Assembly (NCBI RefSeq): GCF_000337515.1
Contig: NZ_AOIQ01000023.1
Span: 39,942 to 103,941 of the forward strand
Source of the DNA: Halovivax asiaticus JCM 14624
GTDB lineage: Archaea; Halobacteriota; Halobacteria; Halobacteriales; Natrialbaceae
Length of the DNA: 64,000 bases
Direction: 5' to 3'
Shown here piece after piece: positions 9,681 to 19,163 of the stretch. The notes beneath the pieces were generated by a model. The model was not told the DNA's origin, searched no databases, and saw only the letters and a list, made by a program, of their open reading frames with translations. Position 1 is the stretch's first letter, and every line of letters begins with the position of its first letter. Both the position numbers and the translations under genes were made by a program.

Positions 9681-10936
9681 CCGCCACCGCCGCCCGCGCT
9701 CTCCTGCTGGACCTCGGCGAGTGACTCGGCCATCGACGAGACGTCCTGGTCGGGATCGGCCCAGAGGCCGGTGAGCTGTGACCAGAACTCGGACTGGAAG
9801 GGGTCGCCGAGCGTGTCGTCGAGGTCGGGGACGAGATCGACCTCCTCCGCCTGCTGGGCGAGCGTCTGCATGACTTCCAGGCTATACGCGTCCGTCGGGA
9901 CGTCCGTACTGGAGGCGATGAAGCCGCCCTGCTCGGCCCAGATCTGCTGGGCGTCGGGGCTGACGAACGCTTCGACGGCACTCGTCGCCTGATCGGCGTC
10001 GTCGACGTACGACGGGACGGTGAACCAGTTCTCCGCCGCGACCATCGACTCTGTCCCGGGCAGTCTGAACACGCCCAGATCCGAGGGCTCCTGGATGGCG
10101 TCGAAGCCGGTCGTGAACGATCCCTGGAAGTACAGCGGGATCTGGTTCTCCCAGAGGTACTCGAACTGAATCCCGAAGTCGCGCACCTCGCTGAAGTAGC
10201 CGTCCGCGATCAGTCCCTGGATCTCTTCTAAGGCGGTGACGACGCGGTCGTCGGTCATCGACGCCTCGCCGGCGATGAGGTCGCGCTGGAGTTGCGCGCC
10301 GTCTTCCTGGCGCAGGATGAACGCCTCGGTGACGTCAGAGAGTGGCCAACCGGTGCCGTTGCCCGACGCCAGCGGTGCGTCGACGCCGTCGATTCCCTGG
10401 ATCTCGTCGAGCAGGCTCATGAATTCGTCGTAGTCGCCCGGCTCTTCGAGGTCATTGTCGTCGAAGAACGACTGGCGATACCAGAACCCCGGTTTGAGGT
10501 CCATCTTGAAGGGTGCGCCGTACTGGTCGCCGTCGACGGTCACCTGTTGGGAGTCCGGAGCGAAGTTTCCGCCCTCCCAGACGCTGGTCACCGGCTCCAG
10601 GTGCCCCGATTGAGCGTCGGACTGCACTCGCGCCGGTGATGGCATCACGACGATGTCGGCCGTCGCCACGCCGGCTTCGTAGTCCATCAGCGTCCCGGTG
10701 AGGATCGCCTCCGTATCGCGCGGGTCGTAGGCGATGTCGATGTCCAGCTCGTCCTGGACGTAGTCGACGACGTCGAGGAAACTCTCTTCTTCGCCACCGG
10801 TCCAGACGCCCGTTACGGTCAGATCACTGTCGCTACCGCCGCCTGGCCCTCCCTGACACCCAGCCAGGCCGACGATGCCGGCGCCGGTCGCAGCGAGGAC
10901 CGTTCGTCGGTCGAAACGGTGTCGTGTCGCGTCCAT
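9677..10936 (-). CDS. Tat-exported lipoprotein, extracellular sugar-binding protein
   Basis: A 419-residue substrate-binding protein of the family 1 (CUT1) type. The N-terminus has a twin-arginine motif (Arg10-Arg11) followed by a hydrophobic stretch and a lipobox L-A-G-C with Cys27, so it is exported folded and lipid-anchored, as is common in haloarchaea. A Gly/Ser linker follows the Cys and the C-terminus ends in a Gly-rich tail. The ATG at 10936 was chosen because it places the Arg pair correctly. It pairs functionally with the ATPase and permeases at 5.7-9.2 kb. The ligand is unknown; a sugar or polyol is likely. Confidence 0.93.
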   Translation of the reverse strand: MDATRHRFDRRTVLAATGAGIVGLAGCQGGPGGGSDSDLTVTGVWTGGEEESFLDVVDYVQDELDIDIAYDPRDTEAILTGTLMDYEAGVATADIVVMPSPARVQSDAQSGHLEPVTSVWEGGNFAPDSQQVTVDGDQYGAPFKMDLKPGFWYRQSFFDDNDLEEPGDYDEFMSLLDEIQGIDGVDAPLASGNGTGWPLSDVTEAFILRQEDGAQLQRDLIAGEASMTDDRVVTALEEIQGLIADGYFSEVRDFGIQFEYLWENQIPLYFQGSFTTGFDAIQEPSDLGVFRLPGTESMVAAENWFTVPSYVDDADQATSAVEAFVSPDAQQIWAEQGGFIASSTDVPTDAYSLEVMQTLAQQAEEVDLVPDLDDTLGDPFQSEFWSQLTGLWADPDQDVSSMAESLAEVQQESAGGGGG

Positions 10937-11087
10937 GTGTAGCCCTGCCACCGAGGACGGGGATATCAGTATCTCATGGTCTCGTGACTACTTCTGACTG
11001 ACATTGTGACAGTCGTCCGTTCGGTGGCGTCGACTCCCGAACGGCGCTGCGCCCGCCGCCACGCCTGACGGGCCCGTACCTCAATCC

Positions 11088-11116
11088 TTTTATTTCCCGT
11101 CTTCCTTTGCCCCGAC
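11088..11116 (+). promoter_or_regulatory. TATA element of grpE
   Basis: The T-rich TTTTATT at 11088-11094 is 23-29 bases upstream of the grpE ATG at 11117, which fits a leaderless transcript. No Shine-Dalgarno sequence is present in between. Confidence 0.5.
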
Positions 11117-12568
11117 ATGAGCGAAGACGAGGGCACGGAACCGACGGCTCGCGGGATCCGGCCGGACGACGAGCCCCCGGGGGACGAGTCGGCCCCGCCC
11201 GCCGCGTCCGAATCGGGGGGCACGGACGACGGATCGAGCGACGAACCGACCGACATCGACGGAGACACCCACGCTGACGATACTGTCACCGCGGCGGATC
11301 CGAACGACCCAGCGGGTGCGCCCGCTCACGACCACGAGTCGGACGAAGCGACAGACGAGTCGACGGGTGATCGATCGAGACAGGGTCCGGAGACCGCTGC
11401 GGAACTGCAGGCGCTCCTGGACGACGTCGCCGAGTACGACGAAGCCCTCTCACAGGAAGTCGCGAGCGTCGTCGACACCGCACGCGAGGTCAACGAGACG
11501 GTCGAACACCAGCGCACGGAACTCGCCGACCTCCGCGGGCGAAACGACGAACAGGCGGAGACGATCGACGGCCTCCACGACGAACTCGGCGATAGCGCAG
11601 CGCGGATCGAGACGCTCGAAACGAAACTGGCCGAGCGCGACGACCGTATCGAGGAACTCGAAACCGAGCTCGCGGAGACGACCGACCGCGTCGACGAACT
11701 GGAAGAGGCGCTGAAACGCAAGCAAGCCGACTTCCAGAACTACAAGAAACGGGCCAAAAAGCGCCAGGAGCAGCTCAAGACGAGGGCGACGGAGGATCTC
11801 GTCGGCCGACTCGTCGGCGTTCGGGACAATCTCAAGCGCGCACTCGACGAGGAGAGCGACGACGCCGGCTCCCTGCGCGAGGGCGTCGACATGACGCTGC
11901 GGGAGTTCGACCGCGTCCTGGCCGACGAGAACGTCGAGGAGATCGATCCCGAGCCGGGAAGCGAGGTCAACCCCCAGCGCCACGAGGTGATGGTCCAGAT
12001 CGACAGCGATCAGCCCGAAGGGACGATCGCGGAGGTCTTCACGCCCGGCTACGAAATGGGCGAGAAGGTCATCCAGTCCGCGCAGGTCACGGTTAGTAAC
12101 GGTGCGCTCGCCGACGACGTGGACGCCGAAGCCGACGGAAAAGGCAGATCGGAGACCGACGAGGAACCGGATTCGGCTGACGACGGATCAAGCGACGGGG
12201 GCGACGAATCGATCGATGCGCCAGACGACGAAGCCGAAGCGACGGGTTCCCACGACGAGGCTGGCGCGTCGGACGCCGAAGACGCCGACGCTGATAATGC
12301 TGCCACAGGCGACGCTACGACGCAGGACGCCAAGCAGTCCGACGACGCTGCCGAAGCGGCGAGCGAATCGGGCGCTGACGACGTCAACGCGGCTGGCGAG
12401 GCGTCCACTGGCGCCGGTGAGGACGCGATCGAACTCGGCGGCGAAGTCGATTCGAGCGACGACGCCGGTGCTCCCGACGAGGGCGACGGCGACACTGAAG
12501 AGGAGACGATCGAACTCGGCGGTGACGTTGCGGACGGAGACGAATCCACGACCGACGACGCGGCGTAA
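11117..12568 (+). CDS. grpE: GrpE nucleotide-exchange factor with long acidic extensions
   Basis: A 483-residue protein; typical GrpE is about 200. Residues 1-95 are acidic and disordered. A long coiled coil follows (about 95-200), then the GrpE core with K-Q-A-D-F-Q-N-Y-K-K-R and the beta head ending G-Y-E-M-G-E-K-V-I-Q-S-A-Q-V-T-V. The last 150 or so residues are a second acidic tail with repeated I-E-L-G-G-E/D-V elements near the end. GrpE drives ADP release from DnaK. It is the first gene of the chaperone cluster. The extended coiled coil and tails are unusual and could be adaptations to high salt or interaction modules. Confidence 0.93.
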   Translation: MSEDEGTEPTARGIRPDDEPPGDESAPPAASESGGTDDGSSDEPTDIDGDTHADDTVTAADPNDPAGAPAHDHESDEATDESTGDRSRQGPETAAELQALLDDVAEYDEALSQEVASVVDTAREVNETVEHQRTELADLRGRNDEQAETIDGLHDELGDSAARIETLETKLAERDDRIEELETELAETTDRVDELEEALKRKQADFQNYKKRAKKRQEQLKTRATEDLVGRLVGVRDNLKRALDEESDDAGSLREGVDMTLREFDRVLADENVEEIDPEPGSEVNPQRHEVMVQIDSDQPEGTIAEVFTPGYEMGEKVIQSAQVTVSNGALADDVDAEADGKGRSETDEEPDSADDGSSDGGDESIDAPDDEAEATGSHDEAGASDAEDADADNAATGDATTQDAKQSDDAAEAASESGADDVNAAGEASTGAGEDAIELGGEVDSSDDAGAPDEGDGDTEEETIELGGDVADGDESTTDDAA

Positions 12569-12938
12569 CTGTACGCCGGGGCGGCGCACCGGCCTGTCGG
12601 GGAGACGCTCTTCTTTTCTCGGTCGCAACCACTCTCGGCGAGCGGATACTGGTGGAGTAGTTCTTGCGTGTGATCGCTGTCAGATTGACTGTCAGCTCTC
12701 GTAGTCCTTTTTCAGTCCGGTCTGCCCGCCCGCCGGTGAGAAGTCTCTGCGTGGCACACAATCGCCCTTACGAAGAGGTCCTCGAGTGTCCGATGTCTGT
12801 CGTGCTGCCTTCTCGACTCGTTACAATCGGCCTGCCTGAGTGTGCTACTGCCCGCCAGCGCTGCTTCCTTCTATAATACCAAGTAAACTCGGTCTCGTCC
12901 ACCAACATTTAAACCAAAGTGCGCACAAAGAGGAGGTG
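12569..12938 (+). promoter_or_regulatory. grpE-dnaK intergenic region with dnaK promoter and strong Shine-Dalgarno
   Basis: 370 bases with no convincing gene. ATTTAAA at 12907-12913 is a good TATA-like box, and GTGCGCAC at 12919-12926 is a perfect 8-base palindrome. AGGAGGTG at 12931-12938 abuts the dnaK ATG and is nearly a full complement of the 16S rRNA 3' end, rare among these mostly leaderless genes. The separate promoter suggests that dnaK can be induced independently of grpE. No CIRCE-like element was seen. Confidence 0.6.
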
Positions 12939-14864
12939 ATGACGAGCAACAAGATTCTCGGGATCGACCTGGGGACGACAAACAGCGCGTTCGCGGTGAT
13001 GGAAGGGGGCGACCCGGAGATCATCGTCAACGCAGAGGGCGACCGGACGACGCCGTCGGTGGTCGCGTTCACGGACGACGACGAACGACTCGTCGGGAAA
13101 CCGGCGAAGAACCAGGCGATCCAGAACCCCGAACACACGATCTCCTCGATCAAGCGCCACATGGGCGAAGAGGACTACGCCGTCGACATCGACGACGAGG
13201 CGTACACGCCCGAGGAGATCTCCGCGATGACCCTCCAGAAGATCAAGCGCGACGCCGAGGAGTACCTCGGTGACGAGGTCGAGAAGGCGGTCATCACGGT
13301 CCCGGCGTACTTCTCCGACCGCCAGCGCCAGGCAACCAAGGACGCCGGCGAGATCGCCGGGTTCGAGGTCGAGCGCATCATCAACGAGCCGACCGCGGCG
13401 GCGATGGCCTACGGGCTAGACGACGAGTCCGACCAGACGGTGCTCGTCTACGACCTCGGTGGCGGGACGTTCGACGTCTCCATCCTCGACCTCGGTGGCG
13501 GCGTCTACGAAGTCGTCGCGACCAACGGTGACAACGACCTCGGTGGTGACGACTGGGACCACGCCATCATCGACTGGCTCGCCGACGACTTCGAGGACGA
13601 TCACGGCATCGACCTGCGCGACGACCGCCAGGCCCTCCAGCGGCTCAAGGACGCAGCCGAGGAGGCCAAGATCGAACTCTCCTCGCGCAAGGAGACCGAG
13701 ATCAACCTGCCCTTCATCACGGCGACCGACGACGGTCCGATCCACCTGGAAGCGTCGCTCACGCGTGCGAAGTTCGAGTCGCTCACCGCGGACCTGATCG
13801 AGCGGACGGTCGAGCCGACCGAGCAAGCTCTCGAGGACGCCGGCTACGACAAGGACGACATCGACGAGGTGCTGCTCGTCGGCGGGTCGACCCGGATGCC
13901 CCAGGTCGCAGATCAGGTCGAGGATCTCACCGGGAAGGAACCACAGAAGAACGTCAACCCCGACGAGGCCGTCGGGCTGGGCGCGGCGATCCAGGGTGGC
14001 GTGCTCGGCGGCGAGGTCGACGACATCGTCCTGCTCGACGTGACGCCGCTCTCTCTCGGTATCGAGGTCAAGGGCGGGCTCTTCGAACGACTCATCGAGA
14101 AGAACACGACGATCCCGACCGAGGAGTCGAAGATCTTCACTACCGCGGCGGACAACCAGACATCCGTGCAGGTACGGGTCTTCCAGGGTGAGCGAGAGAT
14201 CGCCGAGAAGAACGAACAGCTCGGCGAGTTCCACCTCACCGGTATCCCACCGGCCCCGGCCGGCCAGCCGAAGATCGAGGTCGCGTTCTCCATCGACGAG
14301 AACGGGATCGTCAACGTGACCGCCGAAGACCAGGGAACTGGCGAATCCGAGGAGATCACGATCGAGGGCGGTGCGGGTCTCTCCGACGACGAGATCGACC
14401 GCATGCAGCGCGAGGCCGAAGAGCACGCCGAAGAGGACGAGCAGCGTCGTGAGCGGATCGAGGCTCGCAACGCCGCCGAGGCGACGATCCAGCGCGCCGA
14501 GACGCTATTAGAGGAGAACGACGAGGTCGACGACGACCTGCGCGACTCCATCGAGGCCGCCGTCGACGATCTGGAGGAGACGATCGACGACACGGACGCC
14601 GACGCCGACGACATCGAAGCGGCGACCGAAGAGCTGAGCAAGGAACTCCAGGAGATCGGCAAGCAGATCTACCAGGAGGCCGCCGCCGGCGCCGAGGGCG
14701 CTGGGGCCGACATGGGTGGCGCCGCGGGTGGCGCGGCCGGTGCTGGCATGGGCGGTGGTCCCGGTCCGAACCCCGGCCCGGGCGGCGCTGCCGGTGACGG
14801 AACCGAAGAGGAGTACGTCGACGCCGACTTCGAAGAAGTCGACGACGAGGACGAGGACGCCTAG
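12939..14864 (+). CDS. dnaK: Molecular chaperone DnaK (Hsp70)
   Basis: A 641-residue Hsp70. The ATPase domain begins G-I-D-L-G-T-T-N-S and carries the phosphate-2 motif [11 protein letters not shown] and the adenosine motif [10 protein letters not shown]. The substrate domain contains the linker-region [10 protein letters not shown], followed by an alpha-helical lid rich in Glu. The C-terminus is a Gly/Ala/Pro-rich stretch and an acidic tail ending near [10 protein letters not shown], comparable to bacterial DnaK. The ATG at 12939 is set by the adjacent Shine-Dalgarno sequence. It acts with DnaJ (16895) and GrpE (11117). Confidence 0.98.
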   Translation: MTSNKILGIDLGTTNSAFAVMEGGDPEIIVNAEGDRTTPSVVAFTDDDERLVGKPAKNQAIQNPEHTISSIKRHMGEEDYAVDIDDEAYTPEEISAMTLQKIKRDAEEYLGDEVEKAVITVPAYFSDRQRQATKDAGEIAGFEVERIINEPTAAAMAYGLDDESDQTVLVYDLGGGTFDVSILDLGGGVYEVVATNGDNDLGGDDWDHAIIDWLADDFEDDHGIDLRDDRQALQRLKDAAEEAKIELSSRKETEINLPFITATDDGPIHLEASLTRAKFESLTADLIERTVEPTEQALEDAGYDKDDIDEVLLVGGSTRMPQVADQVEDLTGKEPQKNVNPDEAVGLGAAIQGGVLGGEVDDIVLLDVTPLSLGIEVKGGLFERLIEKNTTIPTEESKIFTTAADNQTSVQVRVFQGEREIAEKNEQLGEFHLTGIPPAPAGQPKIEVAFSIDENGIVNVTAEDQGTGESEEITIEGGAGLSDDEIDRMQREAEEHAEEDEQRRERIEARNAAEATIQRAETLLEENDEVDDDLRDSIEAAVDDLEETIDDTDADADDIEAATEELSKELQEIGKQIYQEAAAGAEGAGADMGGAAGGAAGAGMGGGPGPNPGPGGAAGDGTEEEYVDADFEEVDDEDEDA

Positions 14865-15234
14865 GCGACACTGACGGCCCAGCTTCGACGAATAACTTGC
14901 ATCGCGGCCGGTTCTGTCTCCGGCTGGCGACGCCCGCGACTCGCTCTTTGATTGCCCGATGCGGTTCGTCCGACAGCCTTTCTCGTCGCGCCGACCGCGG
15001 TTTATCGACGGTTACGATCGAACACCACGCGGTGTCCCCCGCGGGCGAACCCGCCGTCCGCCGGCGGAGCGGCGGACGACGACCGAGTTACCGGTAACGC
15101 GCCCTTGATCGGTGGGCCCTCGAATCACCGCCGGTTCCGCCTCGAATCTCGGTTCGCCCGTCGCCGGAAATCCGGAACTATCGGTGAAACGATTCTCCGC
15201 GTTTAGGAGTCAGACGCCGGAACCGCCGAACGCT
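14865..15234. other. Intergenic region downstream of dnaK with hairpin and palindrome
   Basis: 370 bases without a gene. It holds a 9-bp perfect hairpin (arms 15055-15063 and 15070-15078, six-base loop) and a perfect 12-base palindrome GTTACCGGTAAC at 15087-15098. The hairpin lacks a following T-run, so it is not a clear terminator. A T-rich GTTTAGG near 15200 may be the TATA box of the next gene, whose ATG is at 15235. Confidence 0.5.
15087..15098. promoter_or_regulatory. Perfect 12-base palindrome GTTACCGGTAAC
   Basis: A fully self-complementary 12-mer, 136 bases upstream of the ATG of the PRC-barrel-type gene. The size and symmetry suit a dimeric regulator. No regulator is identified, so this is only a candidate operator. 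Confidence 0.35.
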
Positions 15235-16746
15235 ATGAGTCGAGATTCGACCGATGCTGACGAGCGGCGAATGTCCGCGGACCGAAAGACGATCCGCGGC
15301 TGGGCGGACGAACACCAGGCGATCCCGATCAGAGACGACGACCGATCGACGGACGAGGCGCCGCGGTATCGAGTAGTCGGCGAGTCGACCGTCGGCGACT
15401 CGCACGAACGAGCCGACTGGGACGAATTCTTCGACCATCTGGACGAGGGCGACCAGGTCGTCGTCTACCGGGGTGCGGAGACGGACCAACCGTTCGAGGT
15501 GATCGACCGGACGGAGGCGATTACCCGGGGCGACCTCTCGGAGGCGGAGCTCGAAGAGCGCCTCATCGAGGGCGAGGTGGTGACGAGCGAGGTGCGGGAG
15601 ACGACGGTGGTCGAGAGCGTGGTCGTCGAGGAGGCCACCATCGAGAGCGAACTCGTCGACACCGACCTGATCGATCAGGAGGTACTCGACGCGGAACTCG
15701 TCTCCCGTGAGTGTACCGGCTGTCGCCTCGTCGGGGACGGGGAGCACGAAGCCAGCCACCGCGACTGGTTCGACGAGGGCCGGTACGTCGGGTCGCTCGA
15801 TGCCCGAATGCCGGCCGACGGGACGACAGCGTCCGGGCAGACGGCTGGCGGGGGCGCAGGCACACTGGACCCGGACCACGAGCACGCGACGGAGATGGAC
15901 GTCAACGAGGCCGGCACGCGTGGTGAGGGAATGGCAGACGACCCCACTCCGCAGATCGACCTCTCGAACGCGCCGTACGCCGCGGAGTTCGACGTCGAGG
16001 AGATGTGGTCGGTGACGCGTAGCTTCGTCGAGCGGTTCACGATCGAGAGCCGGGTCGCGGAGACCGACGTCGCCGGGACCGATACGGTGGAGGGTCGCGA
16101 TATCGACGTCGAAGGACTCCACCGATCGATCGCGACGAGCGAGTTGCTCGACGTCGACCTCTCCGCCGACGAGGTGCTGAGCCAGTGTGAAATCCAGACG
16201 GAGTTCGCCGAGGACGATCGCATCCGTACGCAGTTCGATCGCGAGCGCGTCGTCGAGGACGACGTGGTGGATCGAAAGCTGCTTCGGGCGGACGTGACCG
16301 GCGGCACCGTCGAATCGATGGAGGTCACGAGCAGTCGGGACGTCTCCACCGAGATAACCGACGAGGCCGTGTCGGGCGACTCCGGGACTTCGACCGGGCT
16401 GACCGGCGGCGAGTCGATCGACGCTGCTGATCGGGAATCGGGCGCGGTTGGCGGCGTCGAACCTGACGTCGGCCGGGTGACGCTCACGGACGACGAGGTC
16501 GGAAAGACCGTCGTCGACGCGACCGGCGAAGAGGTTGGGATGGTCGCGGCCGTCGAGGAGAACGGCGAGGTGATGCAGGTCGACGCGCACCCGGGTCTCA
16601 CTGACCGGATCAAGGCCGCCCTCGAGTGGGGAGATGCAGGCGAGGACGAGTATCCGGTCGAGATCGAGCAGGTGGCACGCGTCACGGACGATCAAGTGCA
16701 GTTGAAGGGAACCGAGAAGTTGGACGGCTCCGAGCGGGCCGACTGA
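15235..16746 (+). CDS. PRC-barrel-type protein with repetitive beta-rich middle
   Basis: A 503-residue acidic protein between dnaK and dnaJ. Residues 1-110 form one domain (I-R-G-W-A-D-E-H-Q near the start). Residues 120-170 and 260-400 are built from short Val/Glu/Asp-rich repeats of the kind V-V-E-S-V-V-V-E-E-A-T-I-E-S-E-L-V-D, which suggest a stacked beta structure. The last 90 residues (from V-T-L-T-D-D-E-V-G-K-T-V-V-D) resemble a PRC-barrel domain. No enzyme motif is seen and there is no signal peptide. The location suggests a stress role; this is inference. Confidence 0.7.
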   Translation: MSRDSTDADERRMSADRKTIRGWADEHQAIPIRDDDRSTDEAPRYRVVGESTVGDSHERADWDEFFDHLDEGDQVVVYRGAETDQPFEVIDRTEAITRGDLSEAELEERLIEGEVVTSEVRETTVVESVVVEEATIESELVDTDLIDQEVLDAELVSRECTGCRLVGDGEHEASHRDWFDEGRYVGSLDARMPADGTTASGQTAGGGAGTLDPDHEHATEMDVNEAGTRGEGMADDPTPQIDLSNAPYAAEFDVEEMWSVTRSFVERFTIESRVAETDVAGTDTVEGRDIDVEGLHRSIATSELLDVDLSADEVLSQCEIQTEFAEDDRIRTQFDRERVVEDDVVDRKLLRADVTGGTVESMEVTSSRDVSTEITDEAVSGDSGTSTGLTGGESIDAADRESGAVGGVEPDVGRVTLTDDEVGKTVVDATGEEVGMVAAVEENGEVMQVDAHPGLTDRIKAALEWGDAGEDEYPVEIEQVARVTDDQVQLKGTEKLDGSERAD

Positions 16747-16894
16747 CGGTCCTCGGTCGGCCGGGCGTTCGCCACATCCACTCGTTGCAAATCGACTTCA
16801 GTTTCCGGCTTCGAGCGCCGATTCGACGGACCACCTCGCCGCGAGGCCCGAACGGTCCCTTGAAGTGTTTCAACCCATTATCGAGTGGTAACGA

Positions 16895-18064
16895 ATGAGC
16901 GAGGACTTCTACGACGTGCTCGGCGTGAGTGCCGACGCGTCCGCCGAAGAGATCAAACGGGCCTACCGGGAGAAGGCGACGGAGTACCACCCGGACGTCT
17001 CGGACGAACCCGACGCCGAGGAGAAGTTCAAGAAGATACAGAAGGCAAAGCAGGTGCTGACCGACGACGAAAAACGCGAGGCCTACGACCGGATGGGTCA
17101 CGACCGCTACGAGCAGGCCGAAAAACACGGCTTCGATGCCAGCGACGCTGGTGCTGGCCCCTTCGGCGGCGGAGCCGGGATGGGTGGCAATCCGTTCGGC
17201 GGTGGCGGCATGGGCGGCGGTGGCATCGGCGACATCTTCGAACAGGTGTTCGGCGGTGGTGGCGGTCGCGGCCGTCGCCGACCGCGGTCCGGAAACGACC
17301 TCCGAACGGAACTCGATATCTCCCTGGAGGACGCCTACGAAGGCGTCGAACGACAGTTCTCGTTCGAGCGACCGACCGAATGCGACACGTGCGAGGGAGC
17401 CGGGCACCCGCCGTCGGCCGACGCGGAGCAGTGTCCGGAGTGTCAGGGCCGCGGCCAGGTGACGCAGGTTCAGCAGACGCCGCTCGGGCGCGTCCAGCAG
17501 ACGACGACCTGTCGGCGCTGTGAGGGCGAGGGGACGCTCTACTCGGAAACCTGCAGTGACTGTCGCGGCGAGGGCTACGTCCGTGACGAGGTGACGTTGA
17601 CGGTGGACGTGCCGGCCGGTATCGAGGACGGCCAGACCCTCCGGATGGAGCGCGAAGGGGCGCCGAGTCCCGAGGGCGGTCCAGCCGGCGACCTGCTGAT
17701 CGACGTCTCGATCGCCGAACACGAGGAGTTCGAGCGCGAAGGCGACGATCTGCACTATCGCCTCCCGGTTTCGTTCCCCCAGGCGGTCTTCGGCGACGAG
17801 GTGACCATCCCGACGCTCGACGGCTCCGTGTCGTTCGACGTGCCTGCCGGCACCCAGAGCGGCGAGACGATGCGTCTCGGCGGGAAGGGCATGCCGCGCC
17901 TCCGGGGCCGCGGCCACGGCGACCTCTTCGTCACCGTCCAGATCGTCACGCCCGAGTCGTTAAACGAGGAACAACGCGACGCGCTGGAGGCGTTCGCCGA
18001 GGCCGGCGGCGACGAGATCGAGGTCGCAGACGGCTTCTTCGATCGGATCAAGCGCGCGTTTTGA
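16895..18064 (+). CDS. dnaJ: Chaperone DnaJ (Hsp40, type I)
   Basis: A 389-residue full-length DnaJ. The J-domain carries the H-P-D triad at residues 32-34, which stimulates DnaK ATPase. A Gly/Phe-rich linker spans about 75-125. Four zinc-finger repeats are intact: C-D-T-C-E-G-A-G, C-P-E-C-Q-G-R-G, C-R-R-C-E-G-E-G and C-S-D-C-R-G-E-G. The C-terminal substrate-binding domains are present. It lies 148 bases after the PRC-barrel-type gene, so it probably has its own promoter. Confidence 0.98.
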   Translation: MSEDFYDVLGVSADASAEEIKRAYREKATEYHPDVSDEPDAEEKFKKIQKAKQVLTDDEKREAYDRMGHDRYEQAEKHGFDASDAGAGPFGGGAGMGGNPFGGGGMGGGGIGDIFEQVFGGGGGRGRRRPRSGNDLRTELDISLEDAYEGVERQFSFERPTECDTCEGAGHPPSADAEQCPECQGRGQVTQVQQTPLGRVQQTTTCRRCEGEGTLYSETCSDCRGEGYVRDEVTLTVDVPAGIEDGQTLRMEREGAPSPEGGPAGDLLIDVSIAEHEEFEREGDDLHYRLPVSFPQAVFGDEVTIPTLDGSVSFDVPAGTQSGETMRLGGKGMPRLRGRGHGDLFVTVQIVTPESLNEEQRDALEAFAEAGGDEIEVADGFFDRIKRAF

Positions 18065-18199
18065 GCGCTCATCCGTGTTCTCACGGCGGCTCGACTGTGA
18101 AAGTCCGTTCGTACGTTCGCACCCGCTCGATGACATCGGGCGGGGTCACGGTCGACCTGGATCACCGCGTTTTTGCGCCCACCGGACCGACGGCTACGT

Positions 18200-19045
18200 A
18201 TGGAGACCGTCGCCGACTATCTCACGCGTGATCGACGGAGTGATCGGCCGGCGCTCGTCGATTCGACCGGGCGCACCTACGACGCACACTGGGTGTGTAC
18301 CTCGGCCTGGAAGGCGGGAAACTTCCTCAGGCACACCGGCGTCCGTCGTGGGGTCACCGTCGGCGTCGTCGGTGATGGACCGCTCGCCGTCCTCTCGTTT
18401 CTCGGGACCGCGTTGCTCTCGGGGCGGACCTGGTTCGACCCGCCGTCGACGGCGATCGACGCCGCCTCATCCGCCGCGAGTGACGCCGAATCGCTCCGGA
18501 CGATCGTCGCGCCGGCGACCCAGCTCGAGGACGTCGAAGCCGATCCGTCGACCCAGCTCGTCTGTTACGGCGGTGAGCCACCTGCGCCAGGTGTTCACCA
18601 CCTCGACGCGGGGCTCTGGAGCGAGAATCCGTCGTTCCCGCCGGTCGATATCGATCCCGAGACGCCGCTGCTTGCGGTGACCGACGGCGATGGGACCCGA
18701 CATGGATCGATCAGTCACGCCACGGCGCTCGCGGAAGCCAGGCGAATCGCCGGGACGTTCGACATCGAGGCCGGGACGCGCGTCGTGGTCGACCGGGCGT
18801 TCGACGACCCTCGAACCGTCGTCGCCGGCGTGCTCGCACCGCTCGTCGCGGACGGGGTCACCGTCCTCACTGGCGGGACGGGTGGACGAACGCAGTCCCA
18901 GACGCCTGAATCGTCTCTCGACGGTGGTGAGGACGGTGCCGAGTCGACCGAGCCCGAGGGAGCGCTCTTCGTCACCGACGCCGACGCGACGTCCGTACCC
19001 GAGCGACGACTCCCACTCTCCGCGGTCGAACTGGACGTCTCGTAG
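18200..19045 (+). CDS. Truncated ANL-superfamily (acyl-CoA synthetase-like) protein
   Basis: A 281-residue protein that reads like the N-terminal half of an AMP-binding acyl-CoA synthetase (start M-E-T-V-A-D-Y-L-T-R-D; L-V-D-S-T-G-R-T-Y-D). The conserved phosphate-loop block (S-S-G-T-T-G-K-P-K-like) and the C-terminal domain with the catalytic Lys are absent; the region D-G-D-G-T-R-H-G-S is a possible degenerate remnant. It probably does not activate acids itself. It could be a regulatory or binding relic, or a decayed gene. The ATG at 18200 is preferred over one 27 bases earlier. Confidence 0.6.
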   Translation: METVADYLTRDRRSDRPALVDSTGRTYDAHWVCTSAWKAGNFLRHTGVRRGVTVGVVGDGPLAVLSFLGTALLSGRTWFDPPSTAIDAASSAASDAESLRTIVAPATQLEDVEADPSTQLVCYGGEPPAPGVHHLDAGLWSENPSFPPVDIDPETPLLAVTDGDGTRHGSISHATALAEARRIAGTFDIEAGTRVVVDRAFDDPRTVVAGVLAPLVADGVTVLTGGTGGRTQSQTPESSLDGGEDGAESTEPEGALFVTDADATSVPERRLPLSAVELDVS

Positions 19046-19163
19046 CGACGGATGGTTGCGACGTGGCAGTGAGTCGAGGGCCGCCCGTCGACCGTCCATC
19101 GCTTGCACGCTCGGGTGCCGTGACTAAGCCCACTCTCGATGCAGGTCGGACCGGGTGATGTCC

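Noticed and set aside
12049..12549. Minus-strand Ser/Pro-rich frame opposite the grpE tail
   Set aside because: It is the antisense of the acidic GAC/GAG codons of GrpE, which always reads as Ser/Val/Leu-rich; no independent support.
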